A DNA stretch of 6,184 nucleotides, taken from positions 1 through 6,184 of the forward strand of contig SFUD01000044.1 in NCBI GenBank assembly GCA_004561775.1. The letters run 5' to 3'. The notes below the pieces were generated by a model. That model worked only from the letters and a program-made list of their open reading frames with translations. It was not told the DNA's origin and did not search any database. This DNA comes from a bacterium (lineage in GTDB: Bacteria > Bacteroidota > Bacteroidia > Bacteroidales > UBA932). The translations under genes and the position numbers were made by a program. Of the stretch, positions 4,782 through 6,184 are shown piece after piece (the first letter of the stretch is position 1; each line of letters opens with the position of its first letter).

Positions 4782-6184
4782 ATGCAAAGAGGCAAGCACT
4801 ACCGGTCATACCCTATTCTCTTAATCTCTCTCTTGCTGCTCATCAGCTCTGCAGGAGGGCGTCTCTGCGCCGCGGAGAGGCTGCTGGGCAAAGCAGATAC
4901 AACGCAGCTTGGAACTGCGCAGGCAGATTCCACAGCGCAGGCGGGCGCCTCAGCATTGGCAGATTCCGCAGCACTGGCAGACTCCACAGCAGTTGCAGAC
5001 TCTGCAGCAGTTGCTGATTCCACAGCGCTGCTTACCGGCAGGGAGCTAAAGAGATATGAGCGGGAGAAGAGGGCTGCTGCCAGAATGGCGGAGAAGTCCA
5101 GAAAGCTTGCCATAAAGGATAGCATATTCAACTATCGGGACAGCGTAATAAGGCATACTCCAAGGGTGCTCACCTCCAACATCTTTCCAAAGGAGGTGAA
5201 GTATCAGCGCATCTTCTCTTGGCAGACGGATACCCGTTTCAACAACTACAAGGTTGTTCCTATAGATAGCTCCTTCAACCAATACTATACAGAGAATCCC
5301 CTCTACAAGAATGATGTTGGAGGAGTCTCGCTGGGAGTTGAGGGAACGGCATCAGAATATTTCAACTTCTTCAAGCGGGAGGAGCTGCCGCTCTTTCCAT
5401 TTATGAAGTGGAACCTTCCATATACCTATACTCCATCTACAATGCCATTCTACAATACCAAGACCCCCTACACAGAGCTGGCCTATTGGGGAACCCTCTT
5501 TGCAGACAGGCAGAAGGAGGAGACCAACATTAAGTTTCTGCATACGCAGAACCTCTCTCCCTCCCTTAACATAAGCATTCTGTACCAGAGGTTTGGAGGG
5601 GCGGGTATGCTCCAGAACGAGAAGAGCGACGACAGAACTCTTGCTCTTACCTTCAACTATATTGGAGACCGCTATTTAGCCCAAGGCGGCTATATCTACA
5701 ACAAAGTGGAGAGAAAAGAGAATGGCGGTATTTCAGACCTCTTTATGTATAAGGATACTATTGTGGATGTTAGAACCATACCGGTCTATCTTTCAGATGC
5801 CTCCAGCATAATGAAGAGAAGCACCTTCTTTCTCTCTCACTCTCTGGGAGTGCCTCTGAACTTTTTGCGCAAAAGAGACAGTCTGGATTTTGGAGAGGGT
5901 ACAATGGTCTGGTTCGGGCACTATGGGGAGTATACAACTTACAGCAGACATTACTACGATGCCATAAGTCTTTCGGATACGCAGGCAAGGGAGTTATACC
6001 ACAACAACTTCTTTATAAACCCCACCCAGAGCAACGAGACCTATAAGGTGGAGAGTTTCGACAACAGATTGTTTGTCAGGCTTCAGCCTTGGGCACCGGA
6101 TGCCATTGTCTCCCAGATTAATGCAGGCATAGGCTATCAGATGGTGGGCTATCTCACCTTCCGGCCGGAGTTCTATATAAGCGG
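4782..6184 (+). CDS. Outer-membrane 'putative porin' (Porin_10-like), 3' end cut off
   Basis: An open frame from ATG 4782 runs off the right edge; 467 codons are present and the stop is not. Residues 1 to about 31 form a signal peptide: a basic start (MQRGKHYRSYP), a hydrophobic core ILLISLLLLISS (12-23), and a likely signal peptidase I site near LCAA (28-31). Residues 48-83 are six alanine/aspartate/serine-rich hexapeptides. Residues 86-113 are strongly charged and probably helical. From about residue 128 the sequence is rich in aromatic residues in alternating, beta-barrel-like patterns. It includes TKTPYTELAYWGTLFADRQ (226-244) and FLHTQNLSPSLNISILYQR (252-270), which resemble the Bacteroidota 'putative porin' family. 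The product should be an outer-membrane barrel; its cargo is unknown. The family usually runs to about 650-800 residues, so roughly a third or more is probably missing. The gene begins 14 bp after pncA with no clear promoter between, so co-transcription is likely. Confidence 0.85.
   Translation, partial: MQRGKHYRSYPILLISLLLLISSAGGRLCAAERLLGKADTTQLGTAQADSTAQAGASALADSAALADSTAVADSAAVADSTALLTGRELKRYEREKRAAARMAEKSRKLAIKDSIFNYRDSVIRHTPRVLTSNIFPKEVKYQRIFSWQTDTRFNNYKVVPIDSSFNQYYTENPLYKNDVGGVSLGVEGTASEYFNFFKREELPLFPFMKWNLPYTYTPSTMPFYNTKTPYTELAYWGTLFADRQKEETNIKFLHTQNLSPSLNISILYQRFGGAGMLQNEKSDDRTLALTFNYIGDRYLAQGGYIYNKVERKENGGISDLFMYKDTIVDVRTIPVYLSDASSIMKRSTFFLSHSLGVPLNFLRKRDSLDFGEGTMVWFGHYGEYTTYSRHYYDAISLSDTQARELYHNNFFINPTQSNETYKVESFDNRLFVRLQPWAPDAIVSQINAGIGYQMVGYLTFRPEFYIS
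4923..5030 (+). repeat. Six 18-bp in-frame repeats encoding an Ala-Asp-Ser linker
   Basis: Residues 48-83 of the porin-like protein are six hexapeptides: ADSTAQ, AGASAL, ADSAAL, ADSTAV, ADSAAV and ADSTAL. Apart from the diverged second unit, T and A alternate at the fourth position, hinting at duplication of a 36-bp double unit. Synonymous codons differ between units (GAT/GAC, TCC/TCT, GCA/GCG/GCT), so the array is not freshly expanded. It lies between the signal peptide and the barrel and probably forms a flexible periplasmic spacer. Confidence 0.85.

Noticed and set aside
4138..4809. Antisense 223-codon open frame opposite pncA
   Set aside because: It lies over the whole of pncA, whose catalytic residues are all intact, and shows no domain. 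It is a shadow of plus-strand codon usage.
4782..4875. Lipoprotein signal on the porin-like protein
   Set aside because: The only cysteine near the hydrophobic core is preceded by GRL, which does not fit a lipobox. The region reads better as a signal peptidase I substrate.

Overview
The window looks like a chromosomal segment of a Bacteroidota bacterium, most likely of the order Bacteroidales. The evidence is two perfect TAnnTTTG promoter -7 boxes (the Bacteroidota type), start codons with no clear Shine-Dalgarno sequence, a Bacteroidales-style outer-membrane protein of the 'putative porin' (Porin_10-like) type, and a sugar kinase fused to a RapZ C-terminal domain. Species and genus cannot be told from this sequence alone.

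Layout. Bases 1-381 contain no believable gene. They hold a GC-rich stem-forming element (12-81), a duplicated 21-mer (109-154) and a cluster of degenerate direct repeats rich in GCAAC (185-330). Bases 382-2644 carry two minus-strand genes 13 bp apart. The promoter-proximal gene encodes an AmgK-like phosphotransferase with a C-terminal RapZ sensor domain, and the next encodes a MurU-like sugar-1-phosphate nucleotidyltransferase. Bases 2645-2728 are a short divergent promoter region with a 42-bp imperfect palindrome (2666-2707). On the plus strand follow pncB (2729-4204), pncA (4207-4767) and the first 467 codons of an outer-membrane porin-like protein (4782 to the window end), with gaps of 2 and 14 bp.

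How the genes work together. The minus-strand pair fits a kinase-plus-nucleotidyltransferase route that turns a salvaged amino sugar, probably N-acetylmuramate, into a nucleotide sugar for the cell wall. The attached RapZ domain suggests sensing of glucosamine-6-phosphate; this is inferred from homology. The plus-strand pair is a complete two-step salvage route: PncA deamidates nicotinamide and PncB converts nicotinate to nicotinate mononucleotide for NAD synthesis. The porin-like gene is closely spaced behind pncA and may share its transcript. The two operons start from face-to-face promoters with the same geometry (TTTTC, 17 nt, TAnnTTTG, 21 nt, ATG). These are so close that they probably compete or are regulated together.

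The most interesting points are the kinase-RapZ fusion next to a MurU-like gene, the symmetric divergent promoter, and the repeat cluster at the left edge, which no ordinary feature explains.
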